Under the pieces are notes generated by a model, which had not been told where the DNA came from, made no database searches, and saw nothing but the letters and a program-made list of their open reading frames with translations. The position numbers were made by a program, and so were the translations under genes. Below are positions 63,229 through 64,000 of a DNA stretch of 64,000 bases, in pieces (position 1 is the stretch's first letter; each line of letters starts with the position of its first letter). Source of the DNA: Paucibacter sp. DJ2R-2. Its GTDB lineage: Bacteria; Pseudomonadota; Gammaproteobacteria; Burkholderiales; Burkholderiaceae_C. The DNA lies in contig NZ_JAJIRT010000010.1 in assembly GCF_025717675.1 (NCBI RefSeq), positions 62,001-126,000 of the forward strand, given 5' to 3'.

Positions 63229-64000
63229 GCGTCCTCCCAGGTGCTCAAGAACTCGGTCGGTGAGCGTGCGTCTCGATCCAGCAGTTGGCGCAGCGGCGCG
63301 GGGTCGGCTGTGTTGTCCTGCTGCAGCAGGGCCAGCGTTTCTCGACCCCAGGGTTGGAAGGGCAGGTGGTCGCCGATGCGGGCACTGAGCCGGCTCAGCA
63401 CATCGGGCAGGCGCAGCATTCGAGCCGGCGGCCGGCCTCGTTGCAGGCGCAGGCTGGCGATGAAATCGCTGAGGCGCAAGGCTTGTGGCCCCACCACGGC
63501 GAGCTGCGGCGGTCCAGTCCGTGGCAGCAGACGCAGGCAGGCTTCGGCCAGGTCTTGCACGGCCACTGGTTGGACACGGGTGTTCAGGGCCACGCCGGGC
63601 AGGATCAGCAAGGGCAAGCGCGCCAGATTCAGGAACAACTCGCTGCTGGCGCCGCCCGGGCCGAAGACGATGCTGGGTTGCAAGACTGTGGCGTCCAGGC
63701 GCCCGGCTTGCTGCAGCGCCAGCAACTTCGTTTCCGCAGCCCGCTTGCTGCGCGCGTACTGCGTGTCGCTCTCGGCAATGCCCAGGGCCGAGATCTGCAG
63801 CACGCGGCGCACGCCCGCTTCGGCGCAGGACTCGAATAAGGCCACCGGGCCCCGGTGATGGATGGCGTCCATGGGCTGCCCTGGTCGGTCGCGCAGGACG
63901 CCCACCGCGTTGATCACGGCGTCGACACCTTGCAGCCGTGGCAGCCAGTCCCTGGCCGCGAGCTCGCGGCTGAAATCGGCCTGGATCCATTCCACACCCG
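63225..64000 (-). CDS. NAD(P)-binding (atypical SDR/NmrA-like) protein, 5' partial
   Basis: The frame is open to the right edge, so the Rossmann glycine motif at the N-terminus lies outside. The visible part has DAVINAVGVLRDRPGQPMDA, VRRVLQISALG, YARSKRAAETKLL (the Tyr-x3-Lys-like position), LQPSIVFGPGG and VQPVAVQDLAEACLRLL, all typical of NAD-dependent epimerase/NDUFA9-like atypical short-chain dehydrogenases. In this order such a gene is commonly fused or coupled to DoxX-like proteins. It probably starts the operon with the DoxX-like and DUF2269 genes. Substrate unknown. Confidence 0.82.
   Translation of the reverse strand, partial: GVEWIQADFSRELAARDWLPRLQGVDAVINAVGVLRDRPGQPMDAIHHRGPVALFESCAEAGVRRVLQISALGIAESDTQYARSKRAAETKLLALQQAGRLDATVLQPSIVFGPGGASSELFLNLARLPLLILPGVALNTRVQPVAVQDLAEACLRLLPRTGPPQLAVVGPQALRLSDFIASLRLQRGRPPARMLRLPDVLSRLSARIGDHLPFQPWGRETLALLQQDNTADPAPLRQLLDRDARSPTEFLSTWEDA

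Overview
The window looks like chromosome of a Gram-negative, motile, GC-rich betaproteobacterium of the order Burkholderiales, probably near Roseateles/Pelomonas/Mitsuaria. The basis is high GC, outer-membrane and periplasmic components (TolC, RND pump, PpiD, lipoproteins), and gene orders I know from this order: map-glnD, HU followed by tRNA-Val and ppiD, coaBC-dut, and an Arg32-type EF-P beside earP. No insertion sequence, prophage, CRISPR array or obvious island is seen. Assignment to a genus is inference.

Layout. 1-8.5 kb: partial alpha/beta hydrolase, DUF3501 gene, three small membrane proteins (YitT, DUF2788, DUF2189), glnD and map, a DUF1624 acyltransferase-like protein, uppP. 8.7-15.6 kb: RND efflux adaptor and pump, isoaspartyl methyltransferase-like gene, rhodanese, TolC, closed by a strong terminator. 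15.7-22.2 kb: yaaA, a prolyl-4-hydroxylase-like dioxygenase, a secreted Lys/Ala-rich protein, an Lrp regulator divergent from an orphan acetolactate synthase across an Lrp-type operator, and a membrane diguanylate cyclase. 22.2-30.9 kb: earP/efp, uvrC, a TonB-C-like lipoprotein, pgsA, HU (TTG start), tRNA-Val, ppiD, tRNA-His with promoter and terminator, a small iron-permease-family protein.

30.9-37.5 kb is the most unusual stretch: on the minus strand a cyclic-nucleotide-binding patatin phospholipase, a single-module C-A-T-TE non-ribosomal peptide synthetase and a TVP38-type membrane protein lie head to tail, the last two overlapping. They may make and handle a small acyl-amino-acid-like product; this is inference. 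37.6-40.6 kb: a small periplasmic protein and feoAB behind a Fur-box-like palindrome.

41-49.2 kb is a coherent nucleoside uptake and salvage operon: BMP-type binding protein, double ATPase, two permeases, then cytidine deaminase, purine nucleoside phosphorylase, deoxyribose-phosphate aldolase and thymidine phosphorylase. A PurR/LacI-like palindrome lies upstream. 49.2-52.5 kb: trmB, DUF1275, coaBC, dut. 52.6-58.3 kb: a PAS-GGDEF protein with a ruined active site but intact inhibitory site, a 97-residue rod-like flagellar protein behind a near-consensus sigma-28 promoter, a soluble histidine kinase, and cpdB. 58.5-62.3 kb: branched-chain 2-oxoacid dehydrogenase E1alpha, E1beta and E2, without E3. 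The window ends in a coupled minus-strand set: DUF2269, a DoxX-like protein and a partial NAD(P)-binding protein.
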